Assembly: GCF_030286045.1 (NCBI RefSeq)
Contig: NZ_CP127390.1
Span: forward strand, 2,249,482-2,313,481
Length of the DNA stretch: 64,000 bases
DNA from: Propionimicrobium sp. PCR01-08-3
Lineage (GTDB): Bacteria; Actinomycetota; Actinomycetes; Propionibacteriales; Propionibacteriaceae
Direction of reading: 5' to 3'
This document shows positions 42,532 through 51,243 of the stretch, piece by piece. The translations under genes were made by a program, and so were the position numbers. Every line of letters starts with the position of its first letter. The first letter of the stretch is position 1. The notes below the pieces were generated by a model that saw nothing but the letters and a program-made list of their open reading frames with translations, was not told the DNA's origin and did not search any database.

Positions 42532-44121
42532 ATGCGTGTTTTGAGGGTTCTGGCCGGGGCTGCGGTGGCGCTCGCGCTCGTCGCCTGCCAGGCGACCGGA
42601 TCTGGCACGCCCACCAATCCCCACGATGCGAGCACGACATTGCGGCTGGCGGAAACCAACGAATACGAGACCCTCAACCCCCTTGAGTACACGTTTTCGA
42701 TCACGTCGAAGTTCTATGACTCGCTGGTCACCGTCGGCCCGGACGGACTGGAGCCCGAGTTGGCCACCGAGATGCCCGTCGCCAACGCCGATCTGACCCA
42801 GTGGACAGTCAGTCTGCACCAGGGCATCACCTTCAGCGACGGTTCTGTTTTCGATGCGGACGATGTCGTCGCCGCCTACGAGGCGGTGCTCGACCCGGCT
42901 ACTGCTTCGCCGCTGCGCGGCAGCTATCAGATCGTCACCGACGTCGAGGCGACCGACGCCGATACCGTGGTATTCACCTTGTCACAGCCCTATGCAGACT
43001 TCCCCGTGATGCTGATGCTCGGCATTCCTTCTTCCGAAATGGTGAGCGGCTCGATACTCGATTCGTCGCTGGCCCGCGAGCCGGTCGGCACCGGCCCCTA
43101 CACCCTCGCCGACTGGCAGCAAGGCAGTTCGATGACGCTGCAGGCCCGCGACGACTACTGGCAGGGCACGCCGTCGATCGCCCAGATCTTTATCGGATTC
43201 GTGCCGGACGAGAACGCCCGGGCACAGCGCCTGCTGGCCGGTGACTTCGACGGAGCCCAGCTCTCGCCGGTCGTCGCCTCAAGCCTTGACGGCCAACAGG
43301 GCCTGGAGATGTTCAGCAACCAGACCGGCGACTACCGGGGCATCACCTTGCCGCAGTCGCTGCCGTTTTTCACCGACCCCGATGTGCGAATCGCGTTGAA
43401 TCTGGGCACCGACCGGCAGGCCATGGTCGACGGCATCCTGGCCGGTCACGGCACCGCGATCAGCACGCCCATCACTCCGTCGTTCGGAGATGCTTTCAAC
43501 CCGGACGCCACATTCGGCTATGACCCCGAGCGAGCCGCATCCCTGCTAGACGAGGCCGGTTGGCCAGTTGGCGAAGACGGCGTCCGGGCGAAGGACGGCG
43601 TCCGATTCTCGTTCGAGCTGATGTACTTCGCCGAAGACAGCGTGCGTCGCGACATCGCGCAGTCGTTCGCGTCCGATATGGCGCAGCTCGGTATCGAGGT
43701 GCAGCTGAGCGCAGTCGACCGGCCGCAGGCCAAGCAGAAGATGGAGACCACGGCGTTCGTGCTGGGTGGCGGCGACGTGCCCTACTCGCCCGACACGCAG
43801 GCCTACAGCGCGCTGCATTCGTCGTTCGCCGATTTCGATCCGGATGATCCGTACTCGAACCCGAGCGGGTACCGCAATGCCGAGGTGGATGCGTTGCTGG
43901 ACGCCGCAAGAAGCGAGCCCGATCCGGCAGCGCGTGACTCCGACTACCGCGAACTGCAGCAGGCGCTGATCGCCGATCCACCGACGGTGAGCGTTTTCGT
44001 GCTCGAGCACACCTACGTCGCCCGCGGACTCGAGCAGCACTCCCCCATCGAACATGTGACTGAGCCCCACGAGCATGGCATCGCCTGGGGTCCGTGGTGG
44101 AATGTGGCGAGCTGGCGATGA
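42532..44121 (+). CDS. Family 5 ABC substrate-binding lipoprotein, probably nickel or peptide
   Basis: A 529-residue binding lipoprotein with lipobox LVAC and lipidated Cys19. The family 5 (DppA/OppA/NikA) core shows ETLNPLEYTFSITSKFYDSLV, LATEMPVANADLTQWTVSLHQGITFSDGSVFDADDVV and PVGTGPYTLADWQQG. The C-terminus has EHVTEPHEHGIAWGPWW, whose His residues could bind nickel or a nickel-histidine-type complex. The transporter lies immediately upstream of the urease genes, interrupted only by an HNH gene, so nickel uptake for urease is a reasonable inference; peptide uptake remains possible. Genes 44118-48277 complete the transporter in the same orientation with overlapping ends. Confidence 0.83.
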   Translation: MRVLRVLAGAAVALALVACQATGSGTPTNPHDASTTLRLAETNEYETLNPLEYTFSITSKFYDSLVTVGPDGLEPELATEMPVANADLTQWTVSLHQGITFSDGSVFDADDVVAAYEAVLDPATASPLRGSYQIVTDVEATDADTVVFTLSQPYADFPVMLMLGIPSSEMVSGSILDSSLAREPVGTGPYTLADWQQGSSMTLQARDDYWQGTPSIAQIFIGFVPDENARAQRLLAGDFDGAQLSPVVASSLDGQQGLEMFSNQTGDYRGITLPQSLPFFTDPDVRIALNLGTDRQAMVDGILAGHGTAISTPITPSFGDAFNPDATFGYDPERAASLLDEAGWPVGEDGVRAKDGVRFSFELMYFAEDSVRRDIAQSFASDMAQLGIEVQLSAVDRPQAKQKMETTAFVLGGGDVPYSPDTQAYSALHSSFADFDPDDPYSNPSGYRNAEVDALLDAARSEPDPAARDSDYRELQQALIADPPTVSVFVLEHTYVARGLEQHSPIEHVTEPHEHGIAWGPWWNVASWR

Positions 44122-45239
44122 GTGCAACCGTCAACGATCGGGGAACTTCTGGCCGGGGGCAGCCCCGGTTCACACCCACCGGTGTGCCTAATACCTCTCC
44201 TCGGCGCGCCATCTGGTGGTCGGCCTGGAAAGGAAACGACTCCGGCCGCATCCGGACGCAGTCCCGCGCCGCCCAGACTGCCCGGCTCATCGCTCGCCGG
44301 CTTGGTTGGCTGATCCCGCTATTGCTCGGGCTCAGTCTGCTGGTCTTCGTGCTGGCCGCGTTCTCACCGGTTGACCCCACCTCGGCGTTTCTCGGCTCTC
44401 AGGACGAGTTCACCAACGGCGCGGGACGGGAGGGGATCGAAAACGCTGTTGGCGGCCGCTCCTGGTTTGGGACGTGGCTGGCCTGGCTCGGATCGCTGCT
44501 GACCGGCGATCTCGGCTATTCAATGTCGGCTCGGATGCCCGTCGCCGACGTGGTCTCGGCCCGGCTGGGCTGGACCATGCTGCTGATGGCCGGCGGTCTG
44601 CTGCTCGGTTTCCTGATCTCGGTGCCCCTGGCGTTGATCGCGTCCCGGCGTCCGAATGGTGTCGTCTCCCAGCTGCTCGATTTGGTGATGTGGGTGCTGG
44701 CAGCAGTTCCGCCGTTCCTTCTCGGGTTAGGACTGGTGGCGGTCTTTGCTCTCGGACTGCATACGCTGCCCGCTGGCGGCACCGGCACGCCCGGGCTCGA
44801 TCTCGGCGTCACCGATTTGGCCAGACACCTGGTCTTGCCGATGAGCGCCGTCGCCGCGGGCCAGCTGCCCTGGATCACGTTGCATCTGCGCAAGGCTTTG
44901 ATCGAGGCATCGGACGATCCGGGGGTGCGCGCCGCCCGATTGCGCGGCATCCCGGAATACCGGGTGTTGGCTAGGCATATCTTGCCGACCGCGATGATCC
45001 CCGTGCTGGCCATCACCGGCGCCAGGCTGACCGAGGTGATCGCGGGCTCGGTGCTCGTCGAGCAGATCTTCTCGTGGCCCGGGCTCGGCCAATCGTTGGT
45101 GAGCGCGGCCCTCGCCCAGGATTTTCCGTTGCTCGGCGTGGTCTCCATGCTGTTGGCCGCGATGGCTCTGCTCGGCGGCCTGATCGCCGACCTGGCACTG
45201 GTCTGGTGTGACCCGAGGACGGACCCCCATGAACTGTGA
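44118..45239 (+). CDS. ABC permease, DppB/NikB-like
   Basis: A 373-residue permease. After an unusually long hydrophilic N-terminus (about 60 residues) come six helices; the first is LGWLIPLLLGLSLLVFVLAAFSPVDPTSAF, the classical DppB/NikB opening. The EAA loop is RKALIEASDDPGVRAARLRGIPEYRVLARHILPTAMIPVL (about 255-295). ATG 44118 overlaps the stop of the binding-protein gene (ATGA). The next permease starts 105 bases downstream. Confidence 0.85.
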   Translation: MSATVNDRGTSGRGQPRFTPTGVPNTSPRRAIWWSAWKGNDSGRIRTQSRAAQTARLIARRLGWLIPLLLGLSLLVFVLAAFSPVDPTSAFLGSQDEFTNGAGREGIENAVGGRSWFGTWLAWLGSLLTGDLGYSMSARMPVADVVSARLGWTMLLMAGGLLLGFLISVPLALIASRRPNGVVSQLLDLVMWVLAAVPPFLLGLGLVAVFALGLHTLPAGGTGTPGLDLGVTDLARHLVLPMSAVAAGQLPWITLHLRKALIEASDDPGVRAARLRGIPEYRVLARHILPTAMIPVLAITGARLTEVIAGSVLVEQIFSWPGLGQSLVSAALAQDFPLLGVVSMLLAAMALLGGLIADLALVWCDPRTDPHEL

Positions 45240-45344
45240 ACAGCCTCCGATGAAGTCGACAGCAGGCCCCTTGTCCAGGCGCCAACCCTTTCGTTCCCGG
45301 CATCAGCAGAATCCTTGGCCCGCTCGCACAGAAGGTGTAGACAC

Positions 45345-46397
45345 ATGAGCGGCAACATCGAGAGGTACCGACCCACAGCGGCGCGCCTTAATATACCCGC
45401 TGTCAGACCACGACTGCTTGCAGCCGCGACGGTGGCCGCATTGCTCGTGTATGTAATCGTCATCCCGCTGGTTTCCGGAATCCAGCTCAGCGACGTGGCC
45501 TATCAGACCGGTGCGCGGCCACCGTCCGCCGAGCACCTTTTCGGCACTGACCTGGCCGGGCGAGACCTTTTCGTCCGATGCGCCTACGGTCTGCGGATCT
45601 CCATTCTGGCGGCGCTGGCCGGCGCGTTCAGTTCCGTGGTTATCGGCTCCGCGGTCGGCATATCGTGCGGGCTGATCGGCGGACGATTCGACCGTTTCGT
45701 GATGCGGATCGTCGACGGCTTCAACTCGCTGCCCCATCTGCTGCTGGGCATCGTGATTGCCGCCACCTTCCGCGGCTCGCTGCTCGCCATCATCATGGTC
45801 GTCGCCATCACCCACTGGCCGCAGACCGCGCGCCTCGCCCGGGCAGAAATGCTCGCCTTGTCGGCACGCGACCACTACCGAGCCGCCATCACCCAAGGAT
45901 TCACCAGGCTTCAGCTGCTCCGCTATCACGGCCTTCCCCGGCTCGCCAACCAGTTGAGCGTGGCATTCGGGCTGCTGATTCCGCATGCGATCTGGCACGA
46001 ATCGACTCTCACCTTCCTCGGGCTGGGCCTACCGCCGCACCAACCCTCGCTCGGGTCGCTGCTGAATCTCGGTCAGCAGGCGCTGCTCACCGGCAGCTGG
46101 TGGACGCTCGCCGCCCCGGCCGGGCTACTCATCGTCACGACGGTCACCATCACCGCGCTGGTCCGCCCGAACGGTCGGTCGGGATCGGCATCGCCTAGGA
46201 CGAAATCAACAGGTCGTAGGCCGAAGTCAGCAGACGCTACTAGCGTCGGCGACCCTGCGACCAACCAACGCCCCGCAGCAATGGCTCATCGACCCCAGCA
46301 CTCGTCCGCCGATACGCTCGCACAACACTCGTTCGCTTCAACACGCTCGCCAGCCGACGGCCGGCCCCCTAGTGACGCCGAAAGCTCACGACCATGA
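45345..46397 (+). CDS. ABC permease, DppC/NikC-like
   Basis: A 350-residue permease with the DppC pattern: one early helix (about 22-42), then HLFGTDLAGRDLFVRCAYGLRISILAALAGAFSSVVIGSAVG, and the EAA loop RAEMLALSARDHYRAAITQGFTRLQLLRYHGLPRLAN (about 165-200). The last about 75 residues form a hydrophilic, low-complexity tail not usual for the family. ATG 45345 has AGAAGG 9 bases upstream. The stop overlaps the ATPase gene start by 4 bases. Confidence 0.85.
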   Translation: MSGNIERYRPTAARLNIPAVRPRLLAAATVAALLVYVIVIPLVSGIQLSDVAYQTGARPPSAEHLFGTDLAGRDLFVRCAYGLRISILAALAGAFSSVVIGSAVGISCGLIGGRFDRFVMRIVDGFNSLPHLLLGIVIAATFRGSLLAIIMVVAITHWPQTARLARAEMLALSARDHYRAAITQGFTRLQLLRYHGLPRLANQLSVAFGLLIPHAIWHESTLTFLGLGLPPHQPSLGSLLNLGQQALLTGSWWTLAAPAGLLIVTTVTITALVRPNGRSGSASPRTKSTGRRPKSADATSVGDPATNQRPAAMAHRPQHSSADTLAQHSFASTRSPADGRPPSDAESSRP

Positions 46398-48277
46398 GGC
46401 GACGTCCGGTTGACCATCCATCCGAGACAGCGGGCCACGCCCAGGCGCGCATTGCCGTGCATGACCTGCGGGTCGAATACGGCGACCATGCGGCTCTTGC
46501 CGGGATCTCTCTCGGCCTTCAACCCGGTGAGCTACACGTGCTTCTCGGCCCTTCCGGTGCAGGCAAGTCCACCCTCATCAATGGCCTGACCGGCATGCTT
46601 CCTGGCGAGGCAACGGTATCCGGATCAGCCGACTTGTGCTGCGGCGAAGAACACTGGGACCTGGTCCGAACCTCGGGCCGAACTTTCAGGTCGCGAATTC
46701 TCGGCCGGATCACCGGTGTCACGATTCAGGGCTCGGTGACCGGGTTCACCGCAACCAGCACCATCGGCACACAATTGCGCGAGGCCATGCGGGTGCTGTC
46801 ACATAAGCCTCCGCTCGCGTCCGAATCCATCGATCGGCGCCCGGGAAGACTCCTGTCAACCCATCCGCACGTCGCGAGCGCTGACCCCGACCAGCGTATC
46901 CGGGAATTGTGCTGGACGTGCGGCGCAGAAGTTAACTGGCTCGATCGCTACCCCCATCAGCTTTCCGGCGGGCAGTTGAGCAGGCTCGGTCTGATGGCTG
47001 CCATGATCGCGCATCCGCCGGTGCTCCTTGCCGACGAGCCGACATCCGGGTTGGACGCAGATTCTGCGCGGGCGATCATCGGTTCGCTCGCCAATTTTGC
47101 CCACAGCGGTCACGCGGTGCTGCTCATCACGCATGAAGCCGATCTGGCTCGCCGCTTCGCCGACCAAGTGTTGATCATCGAGAACGGGACGATCATCACC
47201 CAAGGAGGCGCAGATGCGATTCCGGGTCGCCCTATCTCCCGTCACCACTCGGCCACCGGTCCCGCCCACTCGGAAATAGCACCCGACTCTGATACCGCGG
47301 GTCAGCAGTTGTCCGAACGCGCGTTTCTGATCCAGGACGGGCAGCCCCCGAGGACTACGGTGACGGACCCCGAACCCGGAATCCATGACAGGCGCCCGCA
47401 CCCGCCGACCGCGACCACCAGTCGAACCGTGCGCGGACTGCCGGCGCTATCGGACGTGGGCGAAATGACCAGTGTTGCTACCCAAGATCACCTGGCAGAC
47501 CAGGCGCCAGCATCTGATGCTGAGGCCACCCGGGTGCTGGCGGCGCGAGGGGTCACTCGTGTCCTGGGTGGGCGTCCGATCGTCCACGATCTCGATATCG
47601 AGATTCCTCGCGGCCAAATCGTCGGATTGGCCGGGCCATCGGGCGTCGGAAAGTCGACTCTGGCGTCCATGTTGGCGTTGTTGGTGGCGCCCGATGAGGG
47701 CAGCATCGAGATCGACGGTCACCGGCTTCAGGACGCGGGGTTGAAGCTTGCGCCGGCGATCCGCCGCAAGGTCGGCTGGGTCTCTCAGCAGCCGTTCACC
47801 GCGGTCGATCCCCGAATGAGGTTGGGCGAAGCGATCGAGCTTCCGGCCCGGCTCGCCGGGGTCGATGTCAACATCGACGAACTCGCCAAAAGCTGCGGAC
47901 TCGATCCGGCGTTGCTGACCCGTCATCCACACCAGGTTTCGGGTGGCGAGCTGCAACGAGCCTGCGTCGTCCGAGCTTTGGCCTTGCAACCCGACTACCT
48001 GGTGCTGGACGAGATCACCGCCATGCTCGACGAACGGACCGCCATCGACCTGCTGCAATGCATACGCGACCAGGTCCATGAGCGGCACATCGGTGCGCTG
48101 CTGATCTCCCACGACCAACGATTGCTCGACGAGTTCGCAGACGTGTGCTGGACGATGGAACCCACCAAGACCGGCACCTACCTTCGGCCCCACAGCGGCT
48201 CATTTTGGAGTCATCGACCGACGCCGTACGCAGAGCCCGGCCAGGCCCGGCGTACGAACATAACCGGCATGCAATGA
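46394..48277 (+). CDS. Fused double-ATPase subunit (DppD-DppF / NikD-NikE type)
   Basis: One 627-residue protein holds both ATPases of a family-5 transporter. First domain: Walker A GPSGAGKST (residues 52-60), signature LSGGQLSRLGLM, Walker B VLLADEPTSGLD, switch His in LLITHEADLA. Second: Walker A GPSGVGKST (about 413), signature VSGGELQRACVVRAL, Walker B LVLDEITAMLD. A low-complexity linker of about 110 residues joins them. ATG 46394 overlaps the permease stop. The last codons (TNITGMQ-stop) lie in the 25-base repeat that recurs beyond the HNH gene, so the original end of this gene may have been altered by insertion. Confidence 0.85.
   Translation: MRRRPVDHPSETAGHAQARIAVHDLRVEYGDHAALAGISLGLQPGELHVLLGPSGAGKSTLINGLTGMLPGEATVSGSADLCCGEEHWDLVRTSGRTFRSRILGRITGVTIQGSVTGFTATSTIGTQLREAMRVLSHKPPLASESIDRRPGRLLSTHPHVASADPDQRIRELCWTCGAEVNWLDRYPHQLSGGQLSRLGLMAAMIAHPPVLLADEPTSGLDADSARAIIGSLANFAHSGHAVLLITHEADLARRFADQVLIIENGTIITQGGADAIPGRPISRHHSATGPAHSEIAPDSDTAGQQLSERAFLIQDGQPPRTTVTDPEPGIHDRRPHPPTATTSRTVRGLPALSDVGEMTSVATQDHLADQAPASDAEATRVLAARGVTRVLGGRPIVHDLDIEIPRGQIVGLAGPSGVGKSTLASMLALLVAPDEGSIEIDGHRLQDAGLKLAPAIRRKVGWVSQQPFTAVDPRMRLGEAIELPARLAGVDVNIDELAKSCGLDPALLTRHPHQVSGGELQRACVVRALALQPDYLVLDEITAMLDERTAIDLLQCIRDQVHERHIGALLISHDQRLLDEFADVCWTMEPTKTGTYLRPHSGSFWSHRPTPYAEPGQARRTNITGMQ
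48253..48277 (+). repeat. Left 25-bp direct repeat flanking the HNH element
   Basis: This 25-base sequence (core TAACCGGCATG) recurs at 50418-50442 with 3 differences. It covers the final codons and stop of the fused ATPase gene. The right copy, read in the same frame, encodes TNVTGM-stop against TNITGMQ-stop here. The two copies bracket 2,140 bases that hold the HNH gene. Confidence 0.75.
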
Positions 48278-48356
48278 GATGACCAGTCTCATCGGCGTTG
48301 TCAACGTCAACCTCAAGATCAACCAGCACCAAATCCGCGTCCGCTTTCGAACGCTC

Positions 48357-48415
48357 AGCCGATGACGACGGCGACGAATTCGCGGATCGGCATCTGATAA
48401 GTCGCAGCATCCGAA
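48357..48415 (-). pseudogene. 3' remnant of a secreted-protein gene like that at 61337-62185
   Basis: Read on the minus strand, this stretch encodes TSDAATYQMPIREFVAVVIG followed by a stop, nearly identical to the C-terminus NTVTYEMPIREFVTVVIG-stop of the secreted protein encoded at 61337-62185. The DNA matches over about 47 bases (GATGACGACG-GACGAATTCGCGG block). Upstream the similarity ends and stop codons appear, so only the gene tail survives. It sits between the left 25-bp repeat and the HNH gene. Confidence 0.65.
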
Positions 48416-48507
48416 GTCAGATCGACTGGGCCCCTGCTGCCCCAAAGCAGCCCCCTACCCGAATTCACGTTCGAATATTTCGAAATGTGTTTGAATGATG
48501 CTTGTAT

Positions 48508-48523
48508 TCGTACTCGTGTTCGA
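48508..48523. promoter_or_regulatory. SOS (LexA) box upstream of the HNH gene
   Basis: TCGTACTCGTGTTCGA matches the actinobacterial/Bacillus-type LexA consensus TCGAAC-N4-GTTCGA with one mismatch. It ends 13 bases before the HNH gene start, where bound LexA would block transcription. A second TTCGAA pair (TTCGAATATTTCGAA, about 48471-48485) lies just upstream. Confidence 0.6.
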
Positions 48524-48536
48524 GTAGACTTCTTTC

Positions 48537-50411
48537 ATGGAGACACCTTCAGCAAGAGCCGGCAGGCGGGCAGCATCCCTGGCTGCTGCTAATGCTGCCG
48601 ACCGCGCGGACGGCCAAGAACCGGATAGCTGGAAAGAAGTTCTCGACCGTATCTTCCCCAACGAGGGAAAGACCCCTGCCGAGGGCCTGGATTTCGTTGT
48701 GAAACCGCCGGCTTGTCCGGCTTCGCCTACCAGTCCGCGCAACGACGCAGATCCGGACCCGGCCGCGACCAGTATGACGCCACCTGATACCGAGGGGTTA
48801 TCTCCCGAAGCCCTGATACCTGCCGACAAGAACGCATCAGTTGAGGCCCTACTTTCACCGGCCGTACCCGAACCGATCCGTAGGATGATCGCACCCGCTG
48901 AGCCTGATATGCCTGTCATTGCGTCCGTCGCTCGGGTCGCCGATCCGTTGTTGGAAGTGTCCTCCCAAGCCCGCCAGCAAGCATTCGCCGCGCTCGATCA
49001 CGCCCACCACCAACTGGTAGCAGCCGAATGCGCCGAACTCATCGCCATCCTGTACGCCGCCCAACTCTGGCACGTCAACCTCGACGAAATCGACGCAGCC
49101 TTGGACCGCAGTAGCTGCGGAGAAAATCTAAGATCCTACGGACACGACGGCACCCCACAGTTGGGCGAGTACCTGGCCTTGGAGATCGGACCGCTGCTGG
49201 GGATCACTCCCCGATCAGCCGTCCTGCGAATCGGCGAAGCGCTCGATCTCGCCTACCGACTACCGCAGACACTGCACCAAGTGCTAGCGGGCAACATTCG
49301 CGTCTGGCAAGCCGTGAAAGCATCTGAAAAGTGCAAGGAACTGCCTCTGGCGGCGGCGCTCGAAGTCGACGCCAAACTCGCCCGAGCCCTCCGCACAATG
49401 ACACCAGGGCGGGCGAACAAGCACTTGGAAGAATGGATCATCGCCGCCGATCCCGTCCGCGCCCAACAACGCGTCGAAGCCAAACGCAACGCCCGATTCC
49501 TGCGGATCTCACCCATCGAAGACGGCCACATATCGATCTATGGCATCGTGGGCGCAGACGAAGGCATCCTCTTCGATCACATCCTCAAACAAGTCGCCGC
49601 CGTCCTCCCCCACAACCTGGACACACCAGACTCCTTCACCGACCACAACATCCGCCGGGCACAAGCATTAGGCCACCTCTGCCGCGAATGGCAGCAACCG
49701 GCACAGCTCCCCGACCTCAGCAATGGAACCCTGCCCCAGCAAACAGAAACCAGCAGACGAGATCCACATCCCGACGCAACCGCCGCGATTGCCGGCCAAC
49801 CAACACACAACACGAAGGCCAACCCCAGCGACAACAACCCCATGCCCACCCACATCCTCGTCGTCCACATCAACGCAGCCGACCCCGCGCTCACCGCGGT
49901 ACCGGTCGATGTAGCCAGGATCGACGACTGGGGACCACTCCTCACGGCGAGACTCCCCGAATTCCTGAAAGACTCGAAAGTGATCGTCCGGCCCATAATC
50001 GATCCCTCAACCATTGAACCCACCGACTCCTACCAGGTGCCGGACAAAATGCGATTCGCGATCGAGCAACGCAACCCGGTCGACGTCTTCCCCTACGGAA
50101 CCACCGCAGCAAAACACTGCGATCAAGACCACACGATCCCCTACTCCAAGGAAGGCCGAGAGCAATCAAGCTCGCTTGAATTGCCGAGACCAACGAAAGA
50201 GTTGAAAGCGCAAAGCGCTCAACACTCACGAGGGATGAACGCTCCACCCGGGCAAACCAGACTCGACAATCTCGGCCCCCTCAGCCGAACAACCCACAGA
50301 GCGAAAACCCACGGCGGCTGGAAACTCGAACAACCGAGCCCCGGCCACTACACCTGGACCTCACGACTCGGCTACCAATACTCAGTCACGCCCGCAGGAA
50401 CCACTCGCTGA
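48537..50411 (+). CDS. DUF222 / 13E12-repeat-family HNH endonuclease
   Basis: A 624-residue protein with a DUF222 domain (about 140-330: LHQVLAGNIRVWQAVKASE..., LAR ALRTMTPGRANKHLEEWI) and a C-terminal HNH nuclease, CDQDHTIPYSKEG ... RLDNLGPLSRTTHRAKTHGGW (about 525-605). Such genes occur in several copies in many actinobacterial genomes (REP13E12 in mycobacteria) and some are SOS-regulated. Between the two HNH halves is an extra Ser/Gln/Lys-rich segment (about 545-572) not expected in the family. An SOS-like box precedes the gene and 25-bp repeats flank it, so it behaves like an inserted element. Substrate and biological role are unknown. Confidence 0.82.
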   Translation: METPSARAGRRAASLAAANAADRADGQEPDSWKEVLDRIFPNEGKTPAEGLDFVVKPPACPASPTSPRNDADPDPAATSMTPPDTEGLSPEALIPADKNASVEALLSPAVPEPIRRMIAPAEPDMPVIASVARVADPLLEVSSQARQQAFAALDHAHHQLVAAECAELIAILYAAQLWHVNLDEIDAALDRSSCGENLRSYGHDGTPQLGEYLALEIGPLLGITPRSAVLRIGEALDLAYRLPQTLHQVLAGNIRVWQAVKASEKCKELPLAAALEVDAKLARALRTMTPGRANKHLEEWIIAADPVRAQQRVEAKRNARFLRISPIEDGHISIYGIVGADEGILFDHILKQVAAVLPHNLDTPDSFTDHNIRRAQALGHLCREWQQPAQLPDLSNGTLPQQTETSRRDPHPDATAAIAGQPTHNTKANPSDNNPMPTHILVVHINAADPALTAVPVDVARIDDWGPLLTARLPEFLKDSKVIVRPIIDPSTIEPTDSYQVPDKMRFAIEQRNPVDVFPYGTTAAKHCDQDHTIPYSKEGREQSSSLELPRPTKELKAQSAQHSRGMNAPPGQTRLDNLGPLSRTTHRAKTHGGWKLEQPSPGHYTWTSRLGYQYSVTPAGTTR

Positions 50412-50417
50412 TCGACC

Positions 50418-50442
50418 TACGAATGTAACCGGCATGTAATGA
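50418..50442 (+). repeat. Right 25-bp direct repeat flanking the HNH element
   Basis: Second copy of the repeat at 48253-48277 (22 of 25 identical). It begins 7 bases after the HNH stop and about 135 bases before ureAB. It reads like a copy of the end of the transporter ATPase gene. It also contains GTAAC-N6-GTAAT, half-site spacing seen in GlnR sites, which may be chance. Confidence 0.75.
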
Positions 50443-50576
50443 CAACTTGCTAACGTCTTCGACGGCAAACCAGACGCAGCACAAGTCCACTGCCGGGATA
50501 CGGCAAACGACAGTCGTGCACGGACGCCGCGGTGGGCATCTTCGGGCCAGGTTCATTCGGATAGAGGAGTACGACC

Positions 50577-51242
50577 ATGCATCTGACTCCAGGTGATCAA
50601 GAACGGCTGATGCTGGCGCTGGCCGGCATGGTCGCTCGCGATCGTCGTGACCGCGGCGTCAAGCTCAACCAGCCCGAGGCCGTGGCACTGCTCACATCGT
50701 GGATCATCGAGCGGGCGCGCGACGGCGCCAGCGTCGCCGAACTCATGCAGTCGGGGCGCACGGTGCTCACCCAAGACGACGTCATGCCGGGTGTCGCAGA
50801 GCTGCTCACCGAGGTGCAGGTCGAGGCGATGTTCCCAGACGGACGCAAGCTGGTCACCGTGCATCATCCGGTCGCCGCGACAACCACCGGTGAGGGCCCC
50901 GGAGCAATTCGTGTCAGGCCGGGCACAGTTGAGATCAATGCCGACCGCTCCCCTGCCGAACGGATCGAGTTGGTCATCACGAACACCGGAGATCGTCCAG
51001 TGCAGATCGGTTCGCATCTCCACTTGCCGGACGCCAACTCGGCGCTCGACTTCGATCGGGCGAAAGCGTTCGGTTTCCGGCTCGACATCCCCGCAGGCAC
51101 CTCACACCGGTTCGAGCCGGGCGTCTCCCGCACCGTGCAGGCAGTGACGATTCGCGGCAACAGGCGCGTCCCCGGCCTTCAGATCGGCAAGACCGACGGC
51201 GGTGGCCTCGGCGAATCCACCGGCCACGCCGAGGAGGCCTGA
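50577..51242 (+). CDS. ureAB: Urease subunit gamma/beta fusion
   Basis: A 221-residue fusion of the two small urease subunits. Residues 1-100 are UreA ([44 protein letters not shown]..., then [22 protein letters not shown]), and about 108-215 are UreB ([14 protein letters not shown]..., [39 protein letters not shown]). They form the urease core with UreC. GAGGAG precedes the ATG by 8 bases. ureC follows one base after the stop. A fused gamma/beta subunit is known in Helicobacter and some actinobacteria. Confidence 0.95.
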   Translation: MHLTPGDQERLMLALAGMVARDRRDRGVKLNQPEAVALLTSWIIERARDGASVAELMQSGRTVLTQDDVMPGVAELLTEVQVEAMFPDGRKLVTVHHPVAATTTGEGPGAIRVRPGTVEINADRSPAERIELVITNTGDRPVQIGSHLHLPDANSALDFDRAKAFGFRLDIPAGTSHRFEPGVSRTVQAVTIRGNRRVPGLQIGKTDGGGLGESTGHAEEA

Positions 51243-51243
51243 G

